A DNA stretch of 64,000 bases from Paenibacillus_E qinlingensis_A (GTDB lineage Bacteria > Bacillota > Bacilli > Paenibacillales > NBRC-103111). The notes beneath the pieces are model-generated. The model was not told the DNA's origin. It searched no databases and saw only the letters and a list, made by a program, of their open reading frames with translations. A program made the translations under genes and the position numbers. The stretch lies in the NCBI RefSeq assembly GCF_031455095.1, contig NZ_JAVDSB010000003.1, forward strand, positions 310,001 through 374,000. The letters run 5' to 3'. The stretch's first letter is position 1; every line of letters begins with the position of its first letter. Below are positions 26,587 to 35,221 of this stretch, in pieces.

Positions 26587-27690
26587 ATGGCAACATTTCA
26601 TGAAGCGCTGAAACATAAGAATCGACTATCGCCGATGTTATTGAAAAGGGCAGAGGTTATCGGAGTTGGAGTCGGTTATGCAGATCCCAAAAAACCATCC
26701 GCAGGTGCAGGTGTCATCGTATATACCCATCAAAAAATAGTGCCATCTGGACTGAATAACCTCAAAAGCGTTGCCTCCAAATTAGGTTCATCCGTGCCGG
26801 TTCGCTTTCTCTCCTCCAACTCGTTTAAATCGCATGTGTACAAGGCTGCCAAACCGAAGGCGTACAAAGCAGTGAGCTTTCAAAGTCGCAATCGTCCAGT
26901 ACCGGGCGGCGTGAGCATAGGGAAAACAAATCCCTCCTCGACAGGAACTGCTGGATTAATTGTGATTAAGAATAATCAGCTCTATATCCTCAGTAATAAC
27001 CATGTATTGGTAAGAAATAATTCCTCCGCATTTTCAGAAACCGTACAACCAGGACCGGCAGATGGAGGCGTATCCGGAACGGATCGCGTAGGCAGGGCCT
27101 TCCAATTCGTGCCGCTACGCCCAAGCGAAGTTAATTTTCAGGACTCATGCATCTCGCTTCCGACTTCAAACAGTGTATTGAATCCACGGTATTTACGTAG
27201 TTCGTCAGGTCAATTAATCACAGTACCTGGTCATCTATTAAGTTATCCTGTCGGACTTCAGGTATTTAAATCTGGACGAACCACAGGCGCTGTTCGCGGT
27301 ACCGTAGAGTCTAATAATGTAGATGTGCGTGTATCCTACGGTGGAAGTTTAGGTACATTGCTATTTCGAAATCAGTCTGTCATCGTTGGTACCTCAGGAC
27401 CAGTTTCACTTCCTGGTGACTCGGGTTCCGTCTGGCTTCGCGCTAGTGATCGCTATGCGGTAGCTCTTAATTTCGCTGGCCCACCAGATGGCTTACGTTC
27501 CATTTGTAATCCGATTGGTGTTGTGATGTCCACTTATAATGTGCGTACGGCCATTCCTGCAGCAGGTGGTACCTTTAAAGCTGGTCATATGAAAGGCGCA
27601 GCGCCGCTTGGCGATGCCTCCTACGTGCAGCCTTTGACTGAGCAGCAACGTAAACGTACGAGAGCAATATTGGTCAAGTCGCATAAGTAA
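26587..27690 (+). CDS. NAL1-like serine protease (trypsin-like fold), no signal peptide
   Basis: A 367-residue protein with a chymotrypsin-like catalytic layout: His139 in LSNNHVLV, a likely Asp186 in FQDSC and Ser279 in LPGDSGSVW. GRTTGAVRGTV is typical of the fold. The N-terminal part (about 20-70) reads IGVGVGYADPKKPSAGAG, as in bacterial relatives of plant NARROW LEAF 1 proteins. No signal peptide or membrane helix is visible, so it is probably cytosolic. ATG at 26587 has AAAAGGGG 7 bases upstream; ATGs at 26566 and 26581 are before or too near that site. The substrate is unknown. Confidence 0.75.
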   Translation: MATFHEALKHKNRLSPMLLKRAEVIGVGVGYADPKKPSAGAGVIVYTHQKIVPSGLNNLKSVASKLGSSVPVRFLSSNSFKSHVYKAAKPKAYKAVSFQSRNRPVPGGVSIGKTNPSSTGTAGLIVIKNNQLYILSNNHVLVRNNSSAFSETVQPGPADGGVSGTDRVGRAFQFVPLRPSEVNFQDSCISLPTSNSVLNPRYLRSSSGQLITVPGHLLSYPVGLQVFKSGRTTGAVRGTVESNNVDVRVSYGGSLGTLLFRNQSVIVGTSGPVSLPGDSGSVWLRASDRYAVALNFAGPPDGLRSICNPIGVVMSTYNVRTAIPAAGGTFKAGHMKGAAPLGDASYVQPLTEQQRKRTRAILVKSHK

Positions 27691-27743
27691 TCATATGAAA
27701 TCGGTAATCCCACGCTGAATGTTCAACAACTCGATGATCTGAG

Positions 27744-27770
27744 GGAATTACAATGTAATTCCTTTACATA
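27744..27770. terminator. possible weak terminator hairpin
   Basis: GGAATTACA and TGTAATTCC form a perfect inverted repeat with almost no loop, in the 117-base gap between convergent genes. It is AT-rich with only a short T run, so its strength is doubtful. Confidence 0.35.
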
Positions 27771-27807
27771 GCGACATCCGCCAAGCTTGTATGCCTATGG
27801 TAGTCCA

Positions 27808-29061
27808 TTATCGACTGGCTATCTCTGCATGTGGTCGAATATGTTGGCCTTCGAGATCCACGCCATAAGAAATAGATTGCAGATAAGCTAATTGTTTATC
27901 AACATAGGGTGTGCCTTTGGAGACGATTTGATTTTTTTCGATGTAAAAAGGTTGAAAAGACATTTGAATTTGATCCTCTGCTAGTTTCAAATGAAGTAAA
28001 CCAGTATCTGCTTTGGGACCCGTTACGTAGTCAGGAAAGAGAAAATTACCAATCGAGTAGGCAATGGGTTTGCCTTTGTAATACTCAAAACCTTGCAAGA
28101 CATGTACATGACTGCCGATGATTGCATCTGCGCCAGCATCTATCATTAGTTTTGCGAACTCGCGCTGCCAAGGCTCCGGGCGATTGTTCATCTCTACGCC
28201 CCAGTGAAGGTAAACCAGAACATAGTCCGCATCTGCGCGCTCGCGTGTAATGGCATCGAGTACAGGTTTACGATCATATGCTTGAGCTATTCCAGGCTTG
28301 TTCGGCCCAGCGAACCAATCCCCGGTTGGGATAAAGCGAGAGAAAGCGAGGAATTTCACTTTTTTTCCTTTCAGGATAACACTCTTTGCTTGGTAAGCTT
28401 CTCGGGCATTCAGACCACCCCCGACATAGAGCAAACCAGCTTTATCTAGATGGGTCAGTGTATCCAGAAACCCTTTCTGTAAGAAATCCATGGAATGATT
28501 ATTCGCAACGGAAACCATATCGAAACCGGCTTCTTTAAGTCCTGTAAGTGACTCTGGATTCGATTTGAAATTATAAATCTGATTAGTATCCTTTGCGTCT
28601 TCAAGCGTAACGGCTGTTTCGAGATTGACGAAAGAGAAATCCGCCTGCGTGATATCGGATTGAATATGACGAAAAGGATAATCAGGTCCGTTTCGGCTGA
28701 TTGCATCTTTTACCGACCAATCGAACATGGCATCACCAGCAAAAATAATATGCAGGGGTTCTTGCTCTTCTTGTTTGGATGGGGTTGGTTGTACATATAC
28801 GACATTTTGGGGAGCGTCACTCGTATTTTCCTCAATGTGATCAGTCGACAAAGATACTTGAATGTTATCTGTCATTTTTGTTGTTGAACTTGAACTAGGT
28901 ATTTCCGTTTGCATGGTTGCCGGTGTTGCAGTTACCGAACTTATTGTTGGCACATTCTCTGTCACACTCTCTAATGACAAAGGATGGAGCGCAGTCTCAC
29001 AACCAACAATCCCTATGCTCAAACAAGCCGCAAGTAGAAGACTTGCTCCATATATTTTCAT
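27808..29061 (-). CDS. CapA-family lipoprotein (PGA_cap metallophosphatase-like)
   Basis: A 417-residue exported lipoprotein with a lipobox cysteine in GIVGC (residue 21), a polar Thr/Ser-rich linker (about 25-95) and a CapA-like domain. That domain shows FAGDAMFDWSV, NLETAVT, VANNHSMD, HWGVEMNNRPEPWQ, DAIIGSHVHVLQG and YSIGNFLFP, the metallophosphoesterase-like motifs of the family. CapA homologues take part in poly-gamma-glutamate capsule export, but no capB or capC neighbours are present, so a capsule role is not supported here. Confidence 0.88.
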   Translation of the reverse strand: MKIYGASLLLAACLSIGIVGCETALHPLSLESVTENVPTISSVTATPATMQTEIPSSSSTTKMTDNIQVSLSTDHIEENTSDAPQNVVYVQPTPSKQEEQEPLHIIFAGDAMFDWSVKDAISRNGPDYPFRHIQSDITQADFSFVNLETAVTLEDAKDTNQIYNFKSNPESLTGLKEAGFDMVSVANNHSMDFLQKGFLDTLTHLDKAGLLYVGGGLNAREAYQAKSVILKGKKVKFLAFSRFIPTGDWFAGPNKPGIAQAYDRKPVLDAITRERADADYVLVYLHWGVEMNNRPEPWQREFAKLMIDAGADAIIGSHVHVLQGFEYYKGKPIAYSIGNFLFPDYVTGPKADTGLLHLKLAEDQIQMSFQPFYIEKNQIVSKGTPYVDKQLAYLQSISYGVDLEGQHIRPHAEIASR

Positions 29062-29280
29062 GAGTCACAGACCCTTTCGAGCAACTTTTTCTATATTTTA
29101 ACAATTGGTAGTTGCGAATGACATCGAATGGTCGTGTTGAAACGCATTAAATTACGCTTAAGACGGGCTATAAAAAGCGGTAATTTGTAATTTTTTTGAG
29201 GATTGTGCTACTTTTTGAAACCCCGTACGTATCTAGTACAAGCGATTAATTAGAACAGCATGAAAGGGAGTTTGTTATTC

Positions 29281-31224
29281 TTGAGGATGCATAAACGAAT
29301 TGGGATATTATCGCTCGTGGTAGGCATTCTTACTGCGGGTATAGCGCAATCACCTGCACCCGTGCGTGCAGATGTCGTTTGGGATCATTGGAAGCAAGCG
29401 GAGTCACTTGTCGCTTCGGGAAATACAGGTGCCGCTGTACCTCATTGGAAATATCTAACGGATTACTACGCGGGTGCAGGGGAATGGGAGAATGCAGCGT
29501 TATTTAGTGGGAAATTAGATGCGTATTACGACGCTATTGGTGACTATGATCAAGCGATTCATTACTATGAGCAAGAAAATCAATACTGGGTGAATGCAGG
29601 GAAGGATTGGGGAGCAGAAAAATTACAACGTGCAGACCAAATTCGGACCACGGTTGAGTTGTATCGGGAGGAAAGTAATGAGCAAATTGTCCAGCAACGG
29701 ACACAGCTACAGGGGATCAAGCTTGCCAAATTTGAACCCGCTTATGGGGCGTATCTAGGTGTTTATTCAGAACTAGACCCGAAGGTAGGCAATATTTTCA
29801 CGAAAATGCAAACTGTGTATGGCAAAAAACATGCGATTTACCTTGCTTATTCCCCATGGGGGAAAAGCTTTCCGTCTGCCTATGCCAAACGTGCCAAAGA
29901 GGCGGGAGGCGCTTTACAAATCGCTTGGGAGCCTCATTCAGGGTTAGATCCAGTCACAGACGGTGCTTATTTGCGCAGTTGGGCTAAAGAAGCGAAAGCT
30001 TCAGGAATTCCAATTTTCTTACGTTTTGCTGGGGAAATGAATGGTGCTTGGGTAGAATGGAATGGGAATCCAGCACAGTATATTGCGAAATTTAGAATGC
30101 TGCATGATGTGTTTGCAGCAGAAGCGCCGAACGTAGCGATGGTGTGGAGCCCAGGCGATGTGCCTGCAAATGATATTGATCCTTACTATCCAGGCGATGC
30201 CTATGTAGATTGGGTTGGCGTAAGCTTGTATATCGAGCCTTACTCCAATGGAGATCCCACACAGCCATCCATGTTAGCTACAAGCAATGTAGAGAGATTG
30301 ACGAGATTATACAACACCTATGCGGATCGGAAACCATTGATGTTAAGTGAGACAGGCGTTCCTCACTATTCCCATTCTGCGGGTGAAGATTATACGGAAT
30401 GGGCAAAGCTGAATTTGCAGCGATTGTACGAAATCATGCCATACAAGTATCCGAGACTGAAAGCAATAACCTACTTCAATGTGGATCAACAAATGGATAA
30501 TGCCAAGAACGATTATTCGCTTTCGACTTCATCAGAGATTCAGAATTATTACAGTCAATTAATAGAGAACCCGTATCTTCTCTCCGAGGTAAAGGAAGCT
30601 GCTAAGCCCGCAGATCGGGTTGGTTATGTGCCAATTGATGCAGATCACCAATCATTTACAAAGCAAACAAGGGTCATTCCTTTTATTAAAATACCTGAGG
30701 TTTACATCGGAAAAGTGGAGTATCTCTTGAATGGGCGGGTAATTGCAACTCAAACGAGCTTGCCTTATGGATTAGATCTAAAAGCTGGAGAAGTGCCAGA
30801 AGGCTCGGTATTACAACTTCGTGTCTGGAATAAAACTGGAAAACAAGTTGCGTTTCGAACGTATGGTATTTCATCACAGGTTTCAGTCAATATCAATGGG
30901 AAGGTCCAATCATTTGAGCAAGCTCCTGCCATTGTGAATGGATCAACATTCACGCCTCTTCGTGCTATTTTTGAAGCGATGGGCGCCAAAGTTGATTATG
31001 ATGCAGCGACGAGATCTGTCACAGCAACCAAAGGGAGTACAATCGTTAAGCTGACGCTTGACCAACGAACCGTCTACGTGAATGGCAAACCGATGGAGTT
31101 GGAGGAGCCTGCCAGACTAGTGAATGGCTACACGCTTGCGCCTGCTAGATTCGTAGGAGAGACGTTCGGAGGTACTGTCAATTGGGATGGGGCAACAAGA
31201 ACGGTATCGATTACAACCAAATAA
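29281..31224 (+). CDS. secreted GH26-like glycosidase with C-terminal stalk domain
   Basis: A 647-residue exported protein. TTG at 29281 is preferred, 11 bases after AAGGGAG; an in-frame ATG at 29260 has no ribosome site. After the signal peptide comes a TPR-like helical region (about 30-130), then a TIM-barrel domain resembling GH26 mannanases. The acid/base candidate is Glu252 (AGEMNG) and the nucleophile candidate Glu357 (LSETG). The last 105 residues or so are a copper-amine-oxidase N-terminal-like stalk domain with two repeats (TPLRAIFEAMG and APARFVGETFG). The substrate is not determined; a beta-mannan-type polysaccharide is a guess from family. Confidence 0.8.
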   Translation: MRMHKRIGILSLVVGILTAGIAQSPAPVRADVVWDHWKQAESLVASGNTGAAVPHWKYLTDYYAGAGEWENAALFSGKLDAYYDAIGDYDQAIHYYEQENQYWVNAGKDWGAEKLQRADQIRTTVELYREESNEQIVQQRTQLQGIKLAKFEPAYGAYLGVYSELDPKVGNIFTKMQTVYGKKHAIYLAYSPWGKSFPSAYAKRAKEAGGALQIAWEPHSGLDPVTDGAYLRSWAKEAKASGIPIFLRFAGEMNGAWVEWNGNPAQYIAKFRMLHDVFAAEAPNVAMVWSPGDVPANDIDPYYPGDAYVDWVGVSLYIEPYSNGDPTQPSMLATSNVERLTRLYNTYADRKPLMLSETGVPHYSHSAGEDYTEWAKLNLQRLYEIMPYKYPRLKAITYFNVDQQMDNAKNDYSLSTSSEIQNYYSQLIENPYLLSEVKEAAKPADRVGYVPIDADHQSFTKQTRVIPFIKIPEVYIGKVEYLLNGRVIATQTSLPYGLDLKAGEVPEGSVLQLRVWNKTGKQVAFRTYGISSQVSVNINGKVQSFEQAPAIVNGSTFTPLRAIFEAMGAKVDYDAATRSVTATKGSTIVKLTLDQRTVYVNGKPMELEEPARLVNGYTLAPARFVGETFGGTVNWDGATRTVSITTK

Positions 31225-31235
31225 AGGTTGAATAG

Positions 31236-31285
31236 CAAAAGCTGCTTCAATGCCTGACGACAAGTCAGAGATTGAGCAGCTTTTG
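31236..31285. terminator. bidirectional terminator between convergent genes
   Basis: CAAAAGCTGCTTCAAT pairs with ATTGAGCAGCTTTTG (one mismatch), and an inner CTGAC/GTCAG extends the stem. A-rich and T-rich sides allow use in both directions. Confidence 0.85.
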
Positions 31286-31304
31286 TTTGTCTGGTTGGTT
31301 ATAA

Positions 31305-33227
31305 TTAAACGTTTTGTAAAGCTTGTTCCACCTCTTGCACGATAGAGAGTGCCGCGCTGCGTGCACTTGAGAATGCGCGTTCCGCAAGCTCACCTTTGCC
31401 AGTGCAGCCGTCTCCGCAGAAATAGAACGGGATATTTTCGACGCGTGTTGGTAAGAGTCGGTTGGATGCAATGTTTTTAACACTGGATACCATGGCTTTT
31501 TTCGATACCCGTTTCACTGCTGTGACATCGCGCCAGCCTGGATAATGTTGATCGAACAGAGCTTCCATTTGCGAAGTTTTGTTGTCTAGATAAGCTTTAC
31601 GCTCCTCATCACTGTCGAAATTATCACTTAAGTAGGCGATGCCTTGAAGAAGTTGCCCGCCTTCAGGTACTAACGTGTGGTCTGTTGCAGAAACATCACT
31701 AATGAACAATTTGTTATCCATATCGCTGATGTAACTGAATGGTCTTGCGACTACGCGGCTTAACCCAATGTCGTAAACCATAACCTCTGTTGCTGTGTTG
31801 GACTCGTATGGAGCGAGGAAAGGTTCCCATGCCGTTCCTTTGAGCAGTTTTACAACTTGTTGAACCGGCATTGCGAAGATAACTTTATCAAACGCCACTT
31901 CTCGTGTTTTTGTTTTAAGTACAAACTTGCGATCCTCATAACGAAGTCCATCCACACCTTCTTGAAGAGCAAGTTCCCATTTGCCAGAAGTGGTCATCTT
32001 CTGCTTGAGTTGATTGGTAATAACAGCCCAGCTGCCCAAAACGTAGTTAACAGGTTTACTGGAAAGGAACAAGTTATGATAATACTCACTTATGACAGCG
32101 CCAGATACATTACGAGCATCCTCAGGAGTAATGAAGAAGTTGGAGCAGACGAGATGCTCCCAAAGTTCTTTCACATCTTCATCGGCGTTAGACTCAGCAA
32201 GGTAATCCGCTAAGGTAGCGTAGTTCTTTATATTATGAATATTTGCGATGATAGCGGCAATTTCCCCGACAAAACGAACTTTTTGGATCGTGTTGAGCAG
32301 ATCTGTCTTGAGCAGGTTGATGGCATCGAGCGGCGCGGTTGTAAGTTGATTATGCTTCGCATAAACGACTTTCCGCTTATCGACCTGCTTGGAAGAGAAG
32401 GATAGTCCAAGCTCACGCTCCATTGTAGTCAATGTATGACGATCGATCCCATAGATCGCATGTGCACCGTAGTTGAGTGTGAAACCGGCTTTCTCATACG
32501 TAAATGCGCGACCTCCGAGCTGTGGACTGCGTTCAAATAAAATACCTTCTACGTGTGGGTTTTCAGATAAATAGGCAGCTGCGGTTAGTCCAGCAAGACC
32601 TCCACCGATAATGGCTACTTTCATAAGCTTTTCCTCCTTGGGGGCTGGTTCTACCTGTAGCGATGCGTACGGTTCTTCGGAACGAAGGCCTACCCATAGC
32701 CAGGCTAAGTTGTTTTTCATCATGGAGAGTAAATCAGCATCTTCTTGTGTACACCATGTACGGATCGTACCGGCATACATACAGACGAGAAGTTCAATCT
32801 TTTTGGGCTCCGGGAGCCAGTGCATCAAGCTTTCTTTCAATACGTTCAATTGCTGCAGTTCTTCCAATTTGACCGTATCATTCTGCAAAGAAAGGGCCTG
32901 TAAACTGCGAATAAGTCGCGGTGAGAGTTGCATATTCGACGCTAAGTCTAAAAATAGGCGATTAATGTGTCCCTCTAGTGATTGAACCTTCGAAGGAGGT
33001 TGTTTCACCCAGTCCTGAATCAGTTGAATTTGTTTGTTATACAGCGCCGAAATAATGGCATCCTTACTTTTAAAATAATGATAAAAAGTGCCTTTGGATG
33101 TGCTGGTAGCTGCGATAATATCATCGACAGAGACGTTTTCATAACCTTTATCCATAAACATGGTTAAAGCGACTTCCATCATGACATCACGCTTTTTGCG
33201 GGTCGAGGCTCTCATGAATTGACTCAT
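31305..33227 (-). CDS. TetR regulator fused in frame to FAD-dependent oxidoreductase
   Basis: One uninterrupted 640-residue frame. Residues about 1-200 are a complete TetR regulator: helix-turn-helix KGYENVSVDDIIAATSTSKG with FYHYFKSKD, then the ligand-binding helices. From Met202 a FAD oxidoreductase of the amine oxidase/phytoene desaturase type begins: MKVAIIGGGLAGLTAAAYL (FAD fold), ERSPQLGGRAFTYE and a C-terminal FYFCGDGCTGKGELAERA. ATG at 33227 has GGAGTGAG 7 bases upstream; the frame opens at 33272 without support. No stop separates the halves, yet a perfect AAGGAGG and ATG sit at the junction. So the cell may make the fusion, the 439-residue enzyme alone (31305-32624), or both. The enzyme's substrate is unknown. 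Confidence 0.8.
   Translation of the reverse strand: MSQFMRASTRKKRDVMMEVALTMFMDKGYENVSVDDIIAATSTSKGTFYHYFKSKDAIISALYNKQIQLIQDWVKQPPSKVQSLEGHINRLFLDLASNMQLSPRLIRSLQALSLQNDTVKLEELQQLNVLKESLMHWLPEPKKIELLVCMYAGTIRTWCTQEDADLLSMMKNNLAWLWVGLRSEEPYASLQVEPAPKEEKLMKVAIIGGGLAGLTAAAYLSENPHVEGILFERSPQLGGRAFTYEKAGFTLNYGAHAIYGIDRHTLTTMERELGLSFSSKQVDKRKVVYAKHNQLTTAPLDAINLLKTDLLNTIQKVRFVGEIAAIIANIHNIKNYATLADYLAESNADEDVKELWEHLVCSNFFITPEDARNVSGAVISEYYHNLFLSSKPVNYVLGSWAVITNQLKQKMTTSGKWELALQEGVDGLRYEDRKFVLKTKTREVAFDKVIFAMPVQQVVKLLKGTAWEPFLAPYESNTATEVMVYDIGLSRVVARPFSYISDMDNKLFISDVSATDHTLVPEGGQLLQGIAYLSDNFDSDEERKAYLDNKTSQMEALFDQHYPGWRDVTAVKRVSKKAMVSSVKNIASNRLLPTRVENIPFYFCGDGCTGKGELAERAFSSARSAALSIVQEVEQALQNV
32622..32639 (-). 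promoter_or_regulatory. internal ribosome-binding site and start codon inside the TetR/FAD frame
   Basis: On the minus strand AAGGAGG (32633-32639) is followed by 8 bases and ATG (32622-32624), which begins exactly at the conserved N-terminus of the FAD domain. It would allow independent translation of the enzyme. Confidence 0.85.
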
Positions 33228-33261
33228 CCGCTCACTCCATTCAAACAATCGGTTTACACCT

Positions 33262-33290
33262 ATTATATGCATAATTAGACTGTTAGTCTA
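33262..33290 (-). promoter_or_regulatory. promoter with overlapping TetR-type operator
   Basis: The perfect inverted repeat TAGACT-GTT-AGTCTA lies at 33276-33290. On the minus strand its first half serves as a 4-of-6 match to the -35, 17 bp from a perfect TATAAT (33262-33267). A repressor bound there would cover the -35 and spacer. The leader to the TetR start is about 30 bases, so autoregulation by the TetR half is likely. Confidence 0.7.
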
Positions 33291-33418
33291 CAAATGAATT
33301 GACCAGTGCCAAATTCGGGCTGCAGGATTAAACAATCTAAATGATTCTTTCCCGTGTGGGGGGCATAACATAGGTATATACTTCATGTTAGAACACCTTG
33401 AGAGGATGAATTATTGAC

Positions 33419-34483
33419 TTGGATAAAGCGAATTTAGGATGGCATGTATTTTTTGAAAAAGCATTTGAACCGTACCTTGACGAAGAAGGATTGGTCGCTG
33501 GCCGCGTCTCCTTAGAACATAAACATATGTACCGCGTACAGACGGAAGTTGGCGAAGTGCTGGCTGAAGTTTCTGGCAAAATGCGTCACCAATCTCTACG
33601 TCGCGAGGATTACCCTGCTGTAGGGGATTGGGTTGTCATTTCACTGAGAGATGGAGAAGGGCGTGCCGTGATTCATGCGGTGCTTCCTCGTCGAAGTAAG
33701 TTTTCCCGTAAAGTGGCCGGACAAGTCACGGAAGAACAAATCGTTGCAACAAATGTCGATACTGTTTTTCTGGTAAATGCTTTGAATCAGGATTTTAATA
33801 TCCGCCGAATTGAGCGCTATTTGGTTTTGGCATGGGAGAGCGGTGCTAATCCCGTTATCGTATTGAGTAAGGCAGATTTATGCGAGAATCCAGACGAACT
33901 CGCGGCGGAAGTTGCGAGCGTTGCTATAGGTGTGCCTATTCATATTATTAGCTCAGCTGAGAATCGCGGTTTAACTGAACTTGCAAGTTACATGGCGCCT
34001 GGCCAAACAGTCGCGCTTTTAGGTTCATCAGGTGTTGGCAAATCCACATTGGTGAATCGTATATATGGCCGAGATATATTAAACACAGGTGATATTCGAT
34101 CTGGTGATGACAAAGGCAAGCATACAACGACGCATCGTGAGCTTATTCTGCTGCCGGATGGCGGCATTTTGATTGATACCCCAGGGATGAGAGAGTTGCA
34201 GTTGTGGAGTGCCTCAGAGGGACTTAGCACGTCGTTTCAGGATATCGAAGAATTCGCAGAGCAGTGCTTTTTCCAAGATTGTAAGCATGAGAATGAACCG
34301 AAATGTGCTGTGAAAGCAGCGTTGGATTCTGGCGCGTTATCCGCAGAACGATTTCAGAATTATGTGAAATTACAGAAGGAGCTAGCGTATCTGGCTCGTA
34401 AAGAAGATAAAGGCCTACAGACTGCTGAGAAGGCGAAATGGAAGAAGATCCATCAATCGCTCAAAAGCCAACCTCATCGCTAA
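33419..34483 (+). CDS. rsgA: ribosome small-subunit-dependent GTPase A
   Basis: A 354-residue circularly permuted GTPase that helps 30S subunit maturation. An N-terminal OB-fold (about 25-100) precedes the GTPase motifs in permuted order: G4-like LSKAD, G5-like SSAE, G1 GSSGVGKST (about 202) and G3 DTPGMREL. The C-terminal zinc site is CFFQDCKHENEPKC. The start is TTG at 33419, about 12 bases after GAGAGGA; an ATG at 33406 runs into a stop after three codons. Confidence 0.93.
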   Translation: MDKANLGWHVFFEKAFEPYLDEEGLVAGRVSLEHKHMYRVQTEVGEVLAEVSGKMRHQSLRREDYPAVGDWVVISLRDGEGRAVIHAVLPRRSKFSRKVAGQVTEEQIVATNVDTVFLVNALNQDFNIRRIERYLVLAWESGANPVIVLSKADLCENPDELAAEVASVAIGVPIHIISSAENRGLTELASYMAPGQTVALLGSSGVGKSTLVNRIYGRDILNTGDIRSGDDKGKHTTTHRELILLPDGGILIDTPGMRELQLWSASEGLSTSFQDIEEFAEQCFFQDCKHENEPKCAVKAALDSGALSAERFQNYVKLQKELAYLARKEDKGLQTAEKAKWKKIHQSLKSQPHR

Positions 34484-34574
34484 TTGCGAGAAGAATTGGA
34501 TTGGATTTTTTGATGGCTTTCCGATAAACTTATAACTAAGTTAGGACAACAATGTCGGGAGGACGAATGGATCA

Positions 34575-34925
34575 ATGAGTGATTGTATTTTTTGTAAAAT
34601 CATTGCAGGGGAGCTTCCCTCGAAGAAAGTCTATGAGGATGATGAGATTCTAGCTTTTCATGATATTCAACCCGCAGCACCAATTCATGTCCTTATTATT
34701 CCGAAAAAACACTTTGCCTCACTTGCAGCTGGACAGCCAGAAGATTGGGCTGTTGTCGGGCAAATGCAGCGTGTTGCTGCGCAAATTGCTAGAGAACTAG
34801 AGGTAGAAGAATCCGGGTATCGTGTAATAACGAACATTGGAGCAAACGCAGGGCAAATCGTTCACCATTTGCATTATCATTTGATGGCAGGCGCCAGATT
34901 GGCACCGCTTGGGGTGCATAACTAA
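34575..34925 (+). CDS. HIT family nucleotide hydrolase/transferase
   Basis: A 116-residue histidine-triad protein. The triad is His98, His100, His102 in HLHYH, and the N-terminus CIFCKIIAGE with two cysteines may bind zinc as in PKCI-type HIT proteins. Family members hydrolyse nucleoside phosphoramidates. GGGAGGA lies 11 bases before ATG 34575; an ATG at 34567 ends at once in TGA. A weak ATCTTTC/GAAAGAT hairpin follows the stop. Confidence 0.92.
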   Translation: MSDCIFCKIIAGELPSKKVYEDDEILAFHDIQPAAPIHVLIIPKKHFASLAAGQPEDWAVVGQMQRVAAQIARELEVEESGYRVITNIGANAGQIVHHLHYHLMAGARLAPLGVHN

Positions 34926-34955
34926 TCTTTCTAGTAGGAAAGATCAGTTTTGCGA

Positions 34956-34984
34956 TTGACACCCTAATTACTATCACCTATAAT
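34956..34984 (+). promoter_or_regulatory. consensus sigma-A promoter of rpsU
   Basis: TTGACA (34956-34961) and TATAAT (34979-34984) are separated by exactly 17 bp, a perfect match to consensus. It fits the high expression expected of a ribosomal protein gene and leaves a leader of about 50 bases. Confidence 0.9.
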
Positions 34985-35039
34985 GAGATTTGATGAACCG
35001 TTTTGTCTTAGATGGTCTGTTCGGAGGGAGGGAAAACTG

Positions 35040-35213
35040 TTGTCAGAAACTCGAGTTCGTAAGAACGAAACTATAGATGCTGCACTTCGTCGCTTTAAGC
35101 GTTCCATCGCTAAGGATGGCGTTCTTGCAGAAGTTAAGAAACGTAAGCATTATGACAAGCCTAGCGTTAAGCGTAAGCTTAAATCTGAGGCTGCTCGTAA
35201 AAGAAAGTTCTAG
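35040..35213 (+). CDS. rpsU: 30S ribosomal protein S21
   Basis: A 57-residue, strongly basic protein matching S21 in length and sequence (SETRVRKNETIDAALRRFKR, then a Lys/Arg-rich tail). The start is TTG at 35040, 7 bases after GGAGGGAGG; upstream in-frame codons from 34983 belong to the leader and overlap the -10. It heads the rpsU-yqeY unit, as in Bacillus. Confidence 0.95.
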   Translation: MSETRVRKNETIDAALRRFKRSIAKDGVLAEVKKRKHYDKPSVKRKLKSEAARKRKF

Positions 35214-35221
35214 GAGGCAAC

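Noticed and set aside
29149..29197. Hairpin plus T run upstream of the GH26-like gene as an attenuator
   Set aside because: The stem is AT-rich with a bulge, and the T run starts several bases after it. No competing structure or clear promoter was found upstream.
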